Part shown: one piece after another, positions 9,647 through 20,622 of the stretch
Position numbering within the stretch: position 1 is the stretch's first letter
Layout of the letters: the number at the start of each line of letters is the position of its first letter
NCBI GenBank assembly: GCA_015501055.1
Contig: JADNYV010000341.1
Location: 1 to 36,915, forward strand
Direction: 5' to 3'
Source: Mucidula mucida
Lineage: Eukaryota > Basidiomycota > Agaricomycetes > Agaricales > Physalacriaceae
Length of the DNA stretch: 36,915 nt
The notes under the pieces: model-generated
What the model saw: the letters and a program-made list of their open reading frames with translations, nothing else
The model's database searches: none
Told to the model about the DNA's origin: nothing
Program-made: the position numbers and the translations under genes

Positions 9647-11696
9647 CTACACACCGAGACTATTCCAATCCACGCCCAAATCAAGATTCAAGCTGTCGTA
9701 GTTGAAACTCCACGATTGCGAGTCAAAATCAAACGGCAGATCATCCGCCAAGGGCTGGATGGGAATGTAATGGTCCATGGCGGGCGTGGCTGAGGACAAG
9801 CTTTTATCGGTAGGTGCAGACATATAGGCGGGCGAGAACAAATCGAGGTTGAGCAGTTCCGGGAACGAGGCGTCCGGGAGGGTGGAGACATTGAGTGTGG
9901 CGGGTTGTGATTGTGGTTCGTAGGAGGAAAAATCCCACGAGGGCAGGGCGACATGGTCGGCAGTCTCTGGGGTGGAAGCTATACAAAATGGTCAGTCAGT
10001 GTGAACGACGGTAGGAAGATGGATACGAAAGGTCTGTGCGGACGCCTCCATCCGGAAAACAATGGAGCTGCTGACCATATCCAATTCTCAATTGGAAACA
10101 AGGAAGGCACGGAGAATGCAGAGGAGGAATATAAAACCCCGGAGGCAAAGGTTCGGCCATTCCGTGCCCCCGCAGCAACACAGCGTAGGGCAAACCGACA
10201 CAAGAAGGAATGAAAAAAGGTACTCACGTCCAGCACTGCCACGCTCACTTCCATCCTCGCTTTCATCGTCGACAAGCACCGGCACTGCGTACCGGTCGTA
10301 GTTGAAGGTATTCAATGACACTTGGGCGGGGGGCACCCATGCTGATGTCTTCCAGTGTGTGAGCTCTGGCGGAGTCGATAAAGACATCGTCGGGAGCGAA
10401 CAGTGTCGCTTGGATGGCGGAGGGGTCCCGTCATCAGATTCAGGTGACTCTGAGCGGCTGCGTTTCTTGGATTGAGCTTCCTCGGATTCTGACCGGGCAC
10501 GTTTATGAGTCGGCTCAGAGACCACCCTTCGCCGCGACGCCTCGTCCTCCTCCGCCTTTCTCTTCAAATTCTTCTTCTCTGCGAATTCCTCCCAATTCAC
10601 TTGGTCGAGAACCTTGGCAACTTCTGTCGGACCTTGTCTTCGCTCAGCCATGCCCTTCAACTCATGCACGACCACCACTAACTCGGCGTCCAATCCCTTC
10701 ATCTTACCACCCAAGCCGGACGGTCCCCGGTACTTGTCCCATTCCTCGAAGCTTGGTTCTCGCGAATGTTCAAAACGCCACAAACCCTCGAGCCACGCAA
10801 TCATCTGCCACTGCGTCCATTGTGGCTTGGGAAAATACCGCTTTTGTATGCGGTTCCAGCCGAGCTTGGAACGTAGGGAGCGGAGGTATGTGTTCACGTC
10901 TTTTTCAGAGGTGGAAGTGGAAGAGGCTACATGTGCGAGGAAGGACTTATGGGGATAAGGGTTGTATGGGTTCTCGACGAGATGTTCAAGAATGGGCTGA
11001 ATGTATGCAGGGGAGGGTGTGGGTGTTGTGGGGGTAGGCGGCAAGGTGTCAGTCGAAGGAGAGGGTGAGGGTGAACGAGATGAGGGACCGGCAACGCTAG
11101 CGAAGTCTGTTGCTATAAAAAGACTTGGTTAGTGAAAGAAAAGGGAAGAAGAAGACCGACATACCAGATTCTATGTTTGTTAGAGGTGGAGGTACGCGCA
11201 CTCGGCTTGAGAGCGTCGGTGGGGGAGGGAGGGAGGCGGTAGGAATCTCTACCTCCTCCTGAGGAAGAGGCACATGGACCGGAGGCTGTTGTTCGCCGGC
11301 TGTGGGAGAAGTGGAGAACGAGGGCCGAGGTGATGCTCGACGCGAGGGAGTCGGTGACGATTCGCGCGACGACGAAGAAGAAGGCGTAGGCGATGAGTTG
11401 CGTGACGGGGACGATTCGTCTTGAATTGGTATGAGGTGTGTCTTGACAGCGCCAAGGTCCCGCTTGAGGCGGCCCATCCAGTCGTCGTCTGCGATAGATG
11501 CCTCCATAAGGCTTTGGCATACAAAGTCTATGTCCGACGCAAGATTCAATGGTAATGCAATGTCGTCGTCCAAAAGCTCCGTGGAGGGATATGCCGAGTC
11601 TGGATAAGCTGCGACGAATTCGTCCAAGCTTGGGCCACCCGATATGTGGAGGAGCGAGTCAATGGCCGATACAAGTCGGTCATGTATAGTGGACAT
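9647..11696 (-). CDS. HD1: HD1 mating-type protein, pair 2, with degenerate homeodomain
   Basis: HD1-class mating-type protein paralogous to the gene at 1730-4556. Exons 11696-11165, 11112-10228 and 9978-9647 (introns 52 and 249 nt) close in frame for 582 residues. The N-terminus MSTIHDRLVSAIDSLLHI begins the presumed HD2-contact region. A Ser/Pro-rich linker follows, then a TALE-like homeodomain with ENPYNPYP between helices 1 and 2 and helix 3 reading TYLRSLRSKLGW (Y253, L254, S256). The canonical W, F and N of a homeodomain are absent, as in the other HD1. Next come a Lys-rich stretch, a basic nuclear-signal-like block (SKKRSRSESPES, SKRHCSLPTMSLSTPP) and the tail SWSFNYDSLNLDLGVDWNS shared with the other HD1. 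It is divergent from the HD2 gene at 11912. Having the same missing residues in both copies argues against sequencing error. Confidence 0.92.
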
Positions 11697-11911
11697 GGTG
11701 CACGAAGACCAGCGGAGGAGTTTGAGTTTGAGAGGGCGTTGCTATACCGTATACGGTGGTATTTCAAGAACCGCAGATGGCCTTACTTCAAACTCAGCCC
11801 ATTGTGCTTAGCTAAGTCAGCGTGTGAAGAATCAAACCACGATGCCCATTGTTCTCGCCTGGAGTGGCAATACAAATCATTTCTCTCCAGTTTCCCTACT
11901 TCCACCAGACA
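11697..11911. promoter_or_regulatory. Bidirectional promoter of HD pair 2
   Basis: This 215-bp gap separates the divergent HD1 and HD2 start codons. TTCAAACTCAGC (11787-11798) is the complement of the GCTGAGTTTGAA seen in the pair 1 promoter and again reads towards HD1. CCATTGTTC (11846-11854) again reads towards HD2 and sits 57 bp from its ATG (71 bp in pair 1). A perfect 12-bp palindrome, ACCGTATACGGT (11746-11757), is present only here. Confidence 0.7.
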
Positions 11912-13675
11912 ATGAACGTCCCGAATCGCTCCGAAATTGTTCAACGAGCATTGCGCATTGCGCAACGCTTCAAAGAGACCGTCAAGCCTCTTTGCGTGGA
12001 CACATCTCCTCGCAAACCTACAAATCTACCGATTCCCCCACTCAAGTTGGACCTCCCTTGCCAGGTCAAGGCAGAGCTTGCGGACCCAACCGTGCTGCAG
12101 GAACTTCGAGATGTTCTTAGTCGCGCAGTCACTGATTCTGAGGCGGAGTATCGACGCATCTACGACGCTACATGCCGTCGCGCTTTGGCATCGCCCTTAC
12201 CACAGCTTCACATTCTCGAATCTCTATCTGCGCTCATAAACAAGCGCTTCCAGACTGAAACTATTCCTGCTCTTTTCAAGCAATACCTGTCCACCAAAGA
12301 GGAAATCGCGCGCTCAATACAAGCCGCATCGACAATACCCTCCACCTCTTCAAAGCCCTTCAATCATGTACGTCTTTCTTCTCCTTTTTTCTTCTCTTGC
12401 TCACTTTCCTTTAGGCATTCATCCCCATCCTCACCGCGTACTTTATGTGGAACGCGTTTCCCCCAGCGGCCGACAAACGCATCCTCGCCTCCAAAGGCCT
12501 TATGACTGACCGACAAATAGACGTCTGGGTAAGCAATTTCATGTTTTAGACACGCTCAACCTAATGGCACGTAGTTCCAAAACCGACGTGCCTTGGCGCG
12601 CAAACACGGCATGCGCATCGAAAAGGCGGCATACAAAACCAAGACCAAGGTCCCGGCTGAGCTGATGAAGGAAATTAACGAATTTACTTCGTTCTCCTCG
12701 CCGGGGTACCAGCAACAGACTCGCAAGGACGACGAAGAGCGGCAGTGGGGATGGAGTGTTGGATGGGGCAGCCTCGGCTTGAGCGGGCTCTGGGAGCGCG
12801 GGCGCATTGTGGCGCACAGCGTCCTAGAAAAGAACAAGCAGGATATCAAAGTGAAGCCTGTGGATGTCTTGGCTATGCCTGCACCTCTGGAAAACTCTCC
12901 GCAGAGTATGGAAGAGTGGGCTACGCTTAGGAAGGAGGGCAAGGTCGTCTTTGACTCTACGTGGCTCAAGGCGCCGTATGCGCAGAGGACGACGGTCGCA
13001 CCGAGTCCTGCACCGCCTGTTCCGGATCCACGCCCAAGTGAGCAGGGCGAGGTGAGCCTTCGCCGTGTCACGGAGATGTTTGCGGATGCGGGACGAACAC
13101 ATTTCGGGCTGCTAGGTGTAAGGAATGAGGGGGAAGTGGCGAGCCAGTACGTGGTTGGTGCTGCGACGATGGGGGTGACGCGAGATGTGCGATGGTATGT
13201 GTCCAGGATTGGCTCGTGGAATGCACCGCGGAGCAGACCGGCAGCGGTCCAGGAGGTGGAAGTCAAGGCGAAAAAGAGAAAGACCCCCGAAAAGAAGGAG
13301 AAGAAGAGGCTTGGCGAACGGAGGCAACCTACTTCGCGGTATGAGCCGTATGCGGGCTCTTCGCGTTCTTCCAAGTCATCCCTTCGCTCTCATGGTTCTT
13401 CGTCGTCGCTGTCCTCTGTCTCATCGCGCACCCCTTCCCTTACCTACTCGGCCTCTTCGGACGAGGACGACGATATGGATGACCTTTTCGGGAATAGTGT
13501 TCAGCTTGATCTCGACGGCTTTGCACCTGTCGCTGACGCGAAAGGGATGATGAATCCCTCGACTGATCCATACGCGTCGATGGGAATGGACATGTATGGT
13601 ATGGGGTATGGGTACTCCAACATTGATCTAGGCGTGAACTATGGTTCATGGGGTCTGATCGGGGATGTCTTTTGA
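11912..13675 (+). CDS. HD2: HD2 homeodomain mating-type protein, pair 2
   Basis: Complete HD2-class transcription factor. Exons 11912-12367, 12415-12528 and 12575-13675 (introns 47 and 46 nt) give 556 residues. An in-frame ATG at 11849 exists, but 11912 (MNVPNRSEIVQRALRIAQRF) aligns with the pair 1 HD2 start. The N-terminal ~140 residues are the presumed HD1-recognition region. The homeodomain (about 142-203) includes FIPILTAYFMWNAFPPAADK and RQIDVWFQNRRALARKHG, with the recognition-helix W, F, N and R intact; an intron separates W190 from F191. A long C-terminal part follows, with conserved WGSLGLSGLWERGR and DVRWYV, a basic KAKKRKTPEKKEKKRLGE block, serine-rich tracts, and an acidic segment (SSDEDDDMDDLF) near the end. 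It should supply DNA binding for any HD1-HD2 dimer. Confidence 0.96.
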
Positions 13676-13828
13676 ATTGTTCTGCTTTTGCTTTGCGTCC
13701 TTGCTGTGTATGTTTATTATCTATTTATTATGTACAATTGTCAAAGTAGCTATACGTCGTTTGTAACCTAATCATACAGAAGAAACTTCAAAAGAGACGA
13801 AGTCTGATTGCAACCCTCTCTTTTTGAA

Positions 13829-14076
13829 TCACACCCCCAGAGAAAAGTCGGTCTCAACAGTGACCGGTGCATCTTGATAGTCTGTCGCGTCCTTAATACG
13901 GCTACGCTCTGGATCTGTCACATTCCACTTGCCGATGTCCTAGTACCACCGTATTCTTACTCTTAGAAGTAGTCTCGACGTACATTATTGTTTTTAGTTT
14001 CATGATATCTGCTTGCCTCCCCGTCGTATATCTTTCCTTGCAGTCGCTTGTGCTCTTTTCGATGTGTAGGTGCCAT
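13829..14076 (-). CDS. Small spliced gene, 67 aa, unknown function
   Basis: Two exons, 14076-13984 and 13939-13829, with a 44-nt GT-AG intron, give a 67-residue hydrophilic protein. It begins MAPTHRKEHKRLQGKIYDGE and ends DYQDAPVTVETDFSLGV. An in-frame stop lies just upstream of the ATG, which fixes the start unless another exon lies further up. A TATA-like ATATAAAAGG (14201-14210, minus) is about 125 nt upstream, leaving room for a leader or an extra 5' exon. No signal peptide or membrane segment is seen and I recognise no family. It converges with HD2, whose stop is 153 bp away. The coding call rests on a frame that stays open across a well-formed intron and on its protein-like composition. 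Confidence 0.5.
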
Positions 14077-14200
14077 ACATTATTTCCCCCGAATACAATC
14101 TCACAACAGACCATGATAGATGGACGAGATTCATATAATCAAAGCAGAAATATGAGCTTCACATTGTGGTCGACCTCATGATAGCTCCGTTCCTGCTTCG

Positions 14201-14210
14201 CCTTTTATAT
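14201..14210 (-). promoter_or_regulatory. TATA-like box
   Basis: ATATAAAAGG on the minus strand, upstream of the 67-aa gene. The rest of 14077-14448 shows no gene. Confidence 0.35.
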
Positions 14211-14448
14211 CGCACTGAGCGAATACAGACAGGTTACCTGCTCAGACTACGTTGATGCGTGCTACAACACGCGGCGTAGAGGGTGATGTTTGGGTCGTAT
14301 ACCTCCTGGTGATCTTGCGTAAGGCATGCACCAAGTTATCGGGGCGGTTGATGTGGGAGCGCAGTATCGATGCGAATATCGAGTCCGGGAGAACAGAGAT
14401 CATTTGGCATAGAATTGGTAAAATATGGTAGTACAAGCAAGATAGAGT

Positions 14449-14997
14449 TCAGACTGGTGAAGAGTTGGTCAGTCGACGCCTTCTACGAACATGGAGAGCG
14501 AAATCCTGAAGCGTGGAGTCAGCGGCGGCAGATAGGAGCTAGCGGGCGAGCGACGAACGATGACGAGCGCTACCAGCCTGCGAACTCGTCTGTTCTTTCT
14601 CGTCCTAAGCATGAATGAGGCCTTTTCAGAATCGACTGGCTCTTGAGCGGTAGTAGGCTGTTCCAGAGGTCGTCAGCGCGTAAGAAAAGCAGAAAATGCA
14701 TTGTAGACCTCTAGAACCTCAAAGTAAACAGCGAAATCTAACCCCGCCTGCTCAGTCGAAGCTGTAGCCTGCGCACTCAGATGAGAAAAAGGAGTAAGAA
14801 GAATGCAAAGAAAGACGCACTGAGAACGAATTACGTCTCCCTGCGTACTCGTAGAGGTAAGGCTCATAGCGGAAAACGAGCGATGGCCTCAAGAGACGAT
14901 AATATCCACCGGATGGCGCAAAGCGCTCGCAGGAGGCCCGCACGACCAGCATATTCAAATTGTGCAGTGGAATCTCGGAGCTGCGCGAGGCGGGCAT
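14449..14997 (-). CDS. Small 4-exon gene, 130 aa, paralogue of the gene at 33110
   Basis: Exons 14997-14821, 14768-14709, 14657-14559 and 14505-14449 (introns 51-53 nt) give 130 residues, every junction in frame. The product aligns along its whole length with the protein at 33110-33680: MPASRSSEIPLHNLNMLVVR here against MPPSRQHDVPIHSLDALVLQ there, then a shared YRxxxRPSxVF motif, a central VYF, and a basic-hydrophobic end (NRRVRRLVALVIDFALHVRR). The intron positions match too, which supports both models. There is no signal peptide. The C-terminal basic/hydrophobic segment might contact a membrane or nucleic acid; that is inference. I recognise no known family. Confidence 0.75.
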
Positions 14998-17900
14998 AGC
15001 GAAATGGGGGGCATGGGAATCTGCAGCCTGCTGGCTCTAATGGCGCGACGGGAGGGAAAAGCCGTGAAATCTGGGGACCGAATCTCCTCCCGTATGATTG
15101 AAGCTTTGCGAGGTAGGAAAGAAGCCAGCCACATTGCGGATGCAAAAGCACATTGCAGTTGATGTTATTGCCGTGTTTGTCCTCCTTCCACCACGGTCGG
15201 CATGTCATTATACCATCCTGGACAGGAAAACACCATACCAATCGACACGGAGCTAGACAAAGCTTGATTGTGAAGCGAGGACGCCGTCCCTCTGATCGTC
15301 TCATTTATCCTCAATAACGAAAGGACGACCCGGCTCTTGGGCGACATTGTATGCTTGAAGCGCCTCATCTCGATTCTAGGCCGCTATTGCTCCTCGTGCA
15401 GGCTTTAAACTAGATCTCTCCGTTCCCATTCGCGCCGAGGCATATAGGTTTCCAATCACGACCTATGGCTCAATCTTGCTCTCCGTTTTCAGCTTTAGCC
15501 AGGGTACCTCCAAGCGGTTCGGAGGCGCATCACGGCACGTGACCAGTCACGTATGAGTCATCGTTACTCTGACTCTCGGCCTGGATTTGCGTTGCGCACC
15601 TTCACGCGTCCATGACAATGCCAGAAGTCCTAGTATCGTGTGCCTGCGATAACTGATATCTGGAAGAAAGAAGAATAGTCGTGGGCCATGAAGACACCAA
15701 GATTCGACATCCAATGACCACCGAGTTCGACGATCGCCTCTGAACGCAAGCAACGCCTCAAGAAGTCCAGCAAAACGACCCAGTATATGAAGATATCCGT
15801 CTCAGCGCATTGTGAAATCCCATCCTAGAACGGCTACTCTGAATCTGGCTTGACTTCCTGTACTGAACAAATGTCACTTACTCGTCCAAGCAAAGTCCAT
15901 CAAGAACAGTGCAAACATCTCAACGTGAAGTCTGGGTATCCGTAACTTGATTATGGTGGGGTATGATGACAAGTCCGAAGCGAATTTGGAACGTCCTGTG
16001 CGTCAAGGTAGGTGACCAGCTTTAGACTGCGCCACACAGCAACCACGCCTTTCTATCGGTCTCCTATGCGAGTATAGAAAGATTCCTGAGGTCCTCCAAT
16101 AGTGAAGAACCGATGCGGATTATCTTGGTTGTGGGTCCGACCAGGAGAATACCCCAGCTCGTCTCGCGCAAAAGAACAGATCCATGGCTTCAAACTTCTC
16201 TCCTCCCTAGATATCCTGTGTCGCGAAGAACATCAAAATTCGTATTTGGACGTTGTGCTGTCTCCTAGCTTCCGTTGAAGTCGACAAGTCAAGTTTGCTC
16301 CCAAGGACTGACAACTTGGCATACAACGAGTCGACAGGTCGTTAGCGCTTTCCATTAGGTGAGATCGTCTACATCATGGCCAGCTCTGAAGCGTATTAGG
16401 ACAAGCGCATGGTGGTAGATGGTGGTGGTCAGAATCGAGGAAGCTCGATCAGGCATATCGAAATTGCCAAATCCTGCCGCCATTTTTGCTTCCGTTTGTT
16501 CCTCCTTTGACCCAATACGTTGATCCTCCCGCCTCCCTCAACCGCCTTTTCCTACAGGCCCTCATCTCGGGGTCGGAGAGGGTCTGAAATAGCTTGAACG
16601 GTCACTCCTTGGAATTGATCGACCTAGACGTTCCCCCAGGTCTCGCAAGCATCGACGCCTAGGAATAGACTATCAGAGGAGCCTAGAGACGCAGCGGTGG
16701 ATTTTTTGAACGGTCAGATTAATTATTATCTTCCATGTCTGGTTCCACCCCAATCTTTTAGATATCGAGCGCCGCATCGGGCGCTGGACTCCCTCAAGCG
16801 ACGATAGGATAACTCTTATCATTGCCAATGCAAACTCACCCCTCAATATACCCTCATTGCAAGCCATTCGCCTCGACTCTGCCTTATCCGCTTGCTCTGT
16901 ATCCTGTTCTGTTTACATTGCACAATACACCAGCAGCTCACTCGTCACCCAATTGGCCTGCCCCCAATCTCGCCATCGTTCCGTTACCGTCTCCGCCCTC
17001 TAAACTCGCCCAATCCGTACCACGCATTTCCATAATTCGGCGTACTTCCTCTCAATTGGCTACTCTCCGCCCAATGGATATTGTTTCTCCTCCCTCACCC
17101 TTCTCGCATCTGCCTTTCATATTTCTCTTAAAATGAGACCAAATACGAATCTTCATCTGGGAGCTGTATCGTGGACGATTCCATCAAGTGGGCTCATGCA
17201 CGAGTTCTTGGGCTGAGAACATATCGAATAGGCGAGTTCGAAAGAACCCGTGGATACTGATAGCGGCCCGGTACATCGACACAACCTTCGGTCTCACGCT
17301 CACTGAATGGCACTTCAAGCTATCGTCGCGCTATACAGCGCTCCTTCCACTGTAGTTAAGATCATTCATTCGCGCGCCCAATTGAAGGCTTCAGGATGTA
17401 ACTCTCCCGACAACTCGCCCTCTGTACGCCTATCCTGGTCAAGACTCATAGAAAAGTGAATCCAATATTTCTGAATGAGGTCTCGACGCATTGCTTCAAT
17501 GACACTTTCATTTCACTTGTCGGACTGAAAATTCGAATGGTCATCCCTCGTCGCGACGCCGCTAAAGGTTTGCTCTCGGTGGGCGCCTGTTGAGGTGGAC
17601 TTGCACGAACAACTCACAAATACGTACTGTAGTTCGTAGGTTTTCAACCATTCCGACTAGTCCATCCCTCAATAAGATCTCACTTCGATGTAACAACTGT
17701 TAGTCATAGCAAATGAAGCCCCCAGAATTGTACCAAGTAGAAGACCGAACACGATTACAGTTCCCTCCCATTATTGCTCTTTACGGCAACGATCAAGATT
17801 AGGTTCCTTTGAAATGACGCTGATCGTACCGTTGATGCATGAAAGAAATGCTATTGTACAGACGAACGAACACAACTATCAAAACACAACGAAATATGTA

Positions 17901-18375
17901 CAAAGGAATGGATGCGGATGATGTGGTAGGATGCTACAAATGACGAGTGGTGAGATGGTATATTCGAATGCAATGTTCGTTCACTGTATTAGGCTGTCCA
18001 CTAGACGACGGGCGGGAGGAATAGGATATAAATAAGTAATCCGCTGGTAGGTTAATGTGGCATAATACTGCGACGCACAAATCCTCAGCTGAAGATTGCA
18101 GTACGTCAGACAGCGAGACTCACGGCATAATGTCGTTCGTCAAAATGGTTTTCATAGGGAGGCATAAAAGTCTTGATGATCATCGAGTGGTCGTTTTTTC
18201 TAAGAATCGTTGTTGTCCGAGAGGCAATTAGGGTTATGTGCGCAGAGTACGGGATATCGAAGAGGTGCTGATACATTTTTACAGGTTCCTATGAACACAA
18301 GTCAGTCGTGCGGTAAGAGAATATCAAAGGAGCTGACCATCCGGGAAATTCACAAATGGAAGGGTATAATGGGTA
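14998..18375. other. 3.4-kb gene-poor gap
   Basis: No supportable gene on either strand. The longest open frames (such as 14864-15304 minus and 16822-17136 plus) have unlikely composition, and I found no convincing exon chains. I see no rRNA, tRNA or intact transposon. The last few hundred bases are probably the 3' flank of the RRM-like gene. Confidence 0.5.
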
Positions 18376-19931
18376 TCAGCGTTTGTTGCCAGCGTACCAA
18401 GAAAGGTCAACACTGCCAACTCCACTTATAAACACCTTTGCGCGAAGTCGACAGACCTGTAGAAGCATCAATTTCATAACCTGCGAGTATTGATAGGAAG
18501 AGAAGACTTACTGTGTCTGCGACTTCTGCACTTCGGAAATGTACGTGCAGATCGCCATTAGGCATGCGCATGATCTGACTGACTTCGCCAAAGCTCTGTA
18601 GAACACCATGTAAGCAGCCGACATTTCAAAGAATCCAATCATCTTCACCTCACACCACTGCTTGACACCTTCGAACCGTCTCGTATCATTTGGCCCAATA
18701 CCACTAACAATGAGCTTCTTCTTCTTCTGGTTCCGCGAGCTCAAGGAAGAAAATGATACGCGAGGTACCGATCCTCCTTTGGTAGTAGAAGTAAAGGCAA
18801 CTTGAGGCCCAGCAGGTTTGGTCTCTGACGGTGTATTGGAGTCCGTTGTAGAAAGCGGGACTCTTGAGCTTCGAGCCTTCTTCAACTTCTTGTTCGGCAA
18901 ACGCTCAAGCGCAACATTGGAAGCTATCGAGAGCTCGTCCGCGTTTAGGTCGTAGAACGCGCCACCATGGGAAATACTCCTCGAACGAACAGAGTCACCA
19001 AATGACAACTTGGAGAGTGGTGTAGTTATGTCGGTGATCGTAGTGGACGTATGAGTGTTAGTAGAGGACAGGCTGGGGCGCGAGGGCGTATATGCGGTAT
19101 CGGAAGGTTGCACTGATACTTGAGAACCAGTTGGAGATGAGAAATGGCCGAGAACGCTCGGTCTCCATCTGGGAGAAGTTGGGGGTGTCCGCGGCGCAGA
19201 AGATGATATGCTCAAAGTACCAAGGCTGGACGAGCGATTGTGCGGCCGGTGCGTTCCTTTGTTCGAGCCTGGCCGCGGCATTAGCGGGAAAAATGACGGT
19301 CGCGTAGCGGTAAGCGCTGGGGTCGACGAGGCTGGAGTCGGGGTCTGGGGTCTGGGTGAGCTGGAACGGAAGGACAGATGGAGACTCTTGATAGAAGACG
19401 GCGTAGAGAAGAATCTGGAGGTTCTGTTGGAGTGCGTAGGTGTCGACGGCGCCTGGGAATATATCAGATGGCGCGTACAGAATCAGATGGTTCCGCTTAC
19501 AAAATTCGGATCGTCAGGAATATCGGTATCTTCAACAAAATCGTAACTCTTCAGTGTCACTGCGGATGCGTTGGCACTGGGATTTAGGGATCGGCTCTCG
19601 TCGGGCACAGCGAGAAAGTCGTGGGCTGTAGATCCTATGGTCGATCCGGAATCTGGCGCGTCGTGGATGTCGTCAGGTATGCCTTCGAGCGTGCTTGCGT
19701 ATGTTTGCTGATCTACTATCCATTTGTTGAACAAACTGGACCGCCGTCGCCGAGGCTGTCTGAAAAGTGGCGTGATGTTGAAGGGATCCTCTTCCGGGAG
19801 AGTATAGGGTAGGTCATCCTTGGTCGAAATTCTTGGCTGTGAAGCGGGAATTAGTGTCAGCTGCAGTCCATGGTAGGTGGTCGTACTTGGTTGCTAGGCG
19901 TTACTCGTAAGGTTGGCGTTGCAGACGCCAT
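18376..19931 (-). CDS. RRM-like domain protein with disordered N-terminus
   Basis: Exons 19931-19887, 19836-19501, 19452-18649, 18595-18512 and 18456-18376 (introns 48-55 nt) give 449 residues. The start MASATPTLRVTPSNQ is the first ATG that joins in frame to the conserved segment DDLPYTLPEEDPFNITPLFR. Most of the protein is Ser/Thr/Pro-rich and disordered, with RPRPGSNK-type and KKLKKARSSR basic patches. The C-terminal ~85 residues look like a compact RNA-recognition-type fold: KKKLIVSGIGPND (strand 1), VKQWCESFGEVSQIMRMPNG (helix and loop), DLHVHFRSAEVADTVCRL, then FISGVGSVDLSWYAG. An RRM or Nup35-type RRM is my best guess. Its target and partners are unknown. Confidence 0.83.
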
Positions 19932-20622
19932 CGGCTGTGGTCGCAGGTCGGAAGAGTAGGGATAGCAAGGGAGGGAACGGCGTGAAGGAGAAATAAAGGG
20001 ACGGCGACTAAGCTGATGGCATAAGGGCAAGAGCATGCACAACGCCTCGTTGAGAGAAAAAGTGGTCGCGTCTTGACTAAAAGAGCACGCCTGGAAGAAT
20101 CTCCTTTTTGGGTTTCCAACCTTCCCGCCTCGTGTAGCTTCGGGAGTAATGCCGTCCGCCTCGTGCCTGCTATATTTGCCACCCGTCAGTGGTTGACAAC
20201 CGCCACCCTGTTTCTTGCTGTGCTGTTACCTGCCCTGTGCCCTTATTTTCAGTCGGTTGGCGCGACTCATGTCAAGCTCATGGGCTGCCAAATAGTCTAC
20301 CCAGTCTCGTCAAAATGACGGAAATGAATTTCTTATCGATGATATGCAACTCCCTGAAATATAAATGAAAGCTTACAGGCTTCCTCGACAATTGAAAGCA
20401 AGCTGTCGCGCCACATCTTCTATACGGCTCAGCCTGCCTCCTGTAGTCACAGATAGGAAACTCGCTTTCTATGCTCAACCTCCTGCATATCCGCCACCGT
20501 CTCCGTGCATGCATGATCTTCATCAACCGGTGGTGACATTCCGTAGGACGACAAATTGTTCTTCGGACCAGTACACGTCAAGATAAATCGATCGCAATCC
20601 TGGATAAACTAACCTTCACCAA
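19932..20622. other. Intergenic gap
   Basis: Promoter region of the RRM-like gene and 3' flank of CFD1. I see no gene. Confidence 0.5.

Noticed and set aside
12539..13374. Long minus-strand frames opposite the HD2 third exon
   Set aside because: HD2 coding in the plus frame is certain and conserved; these are antisense shadows with poor composition.
16822..17136. 104-codon plus frame in the gene-poor gap
   Set aside because: Pro/Ser-rich with no homology signal, no TATA or splice support.
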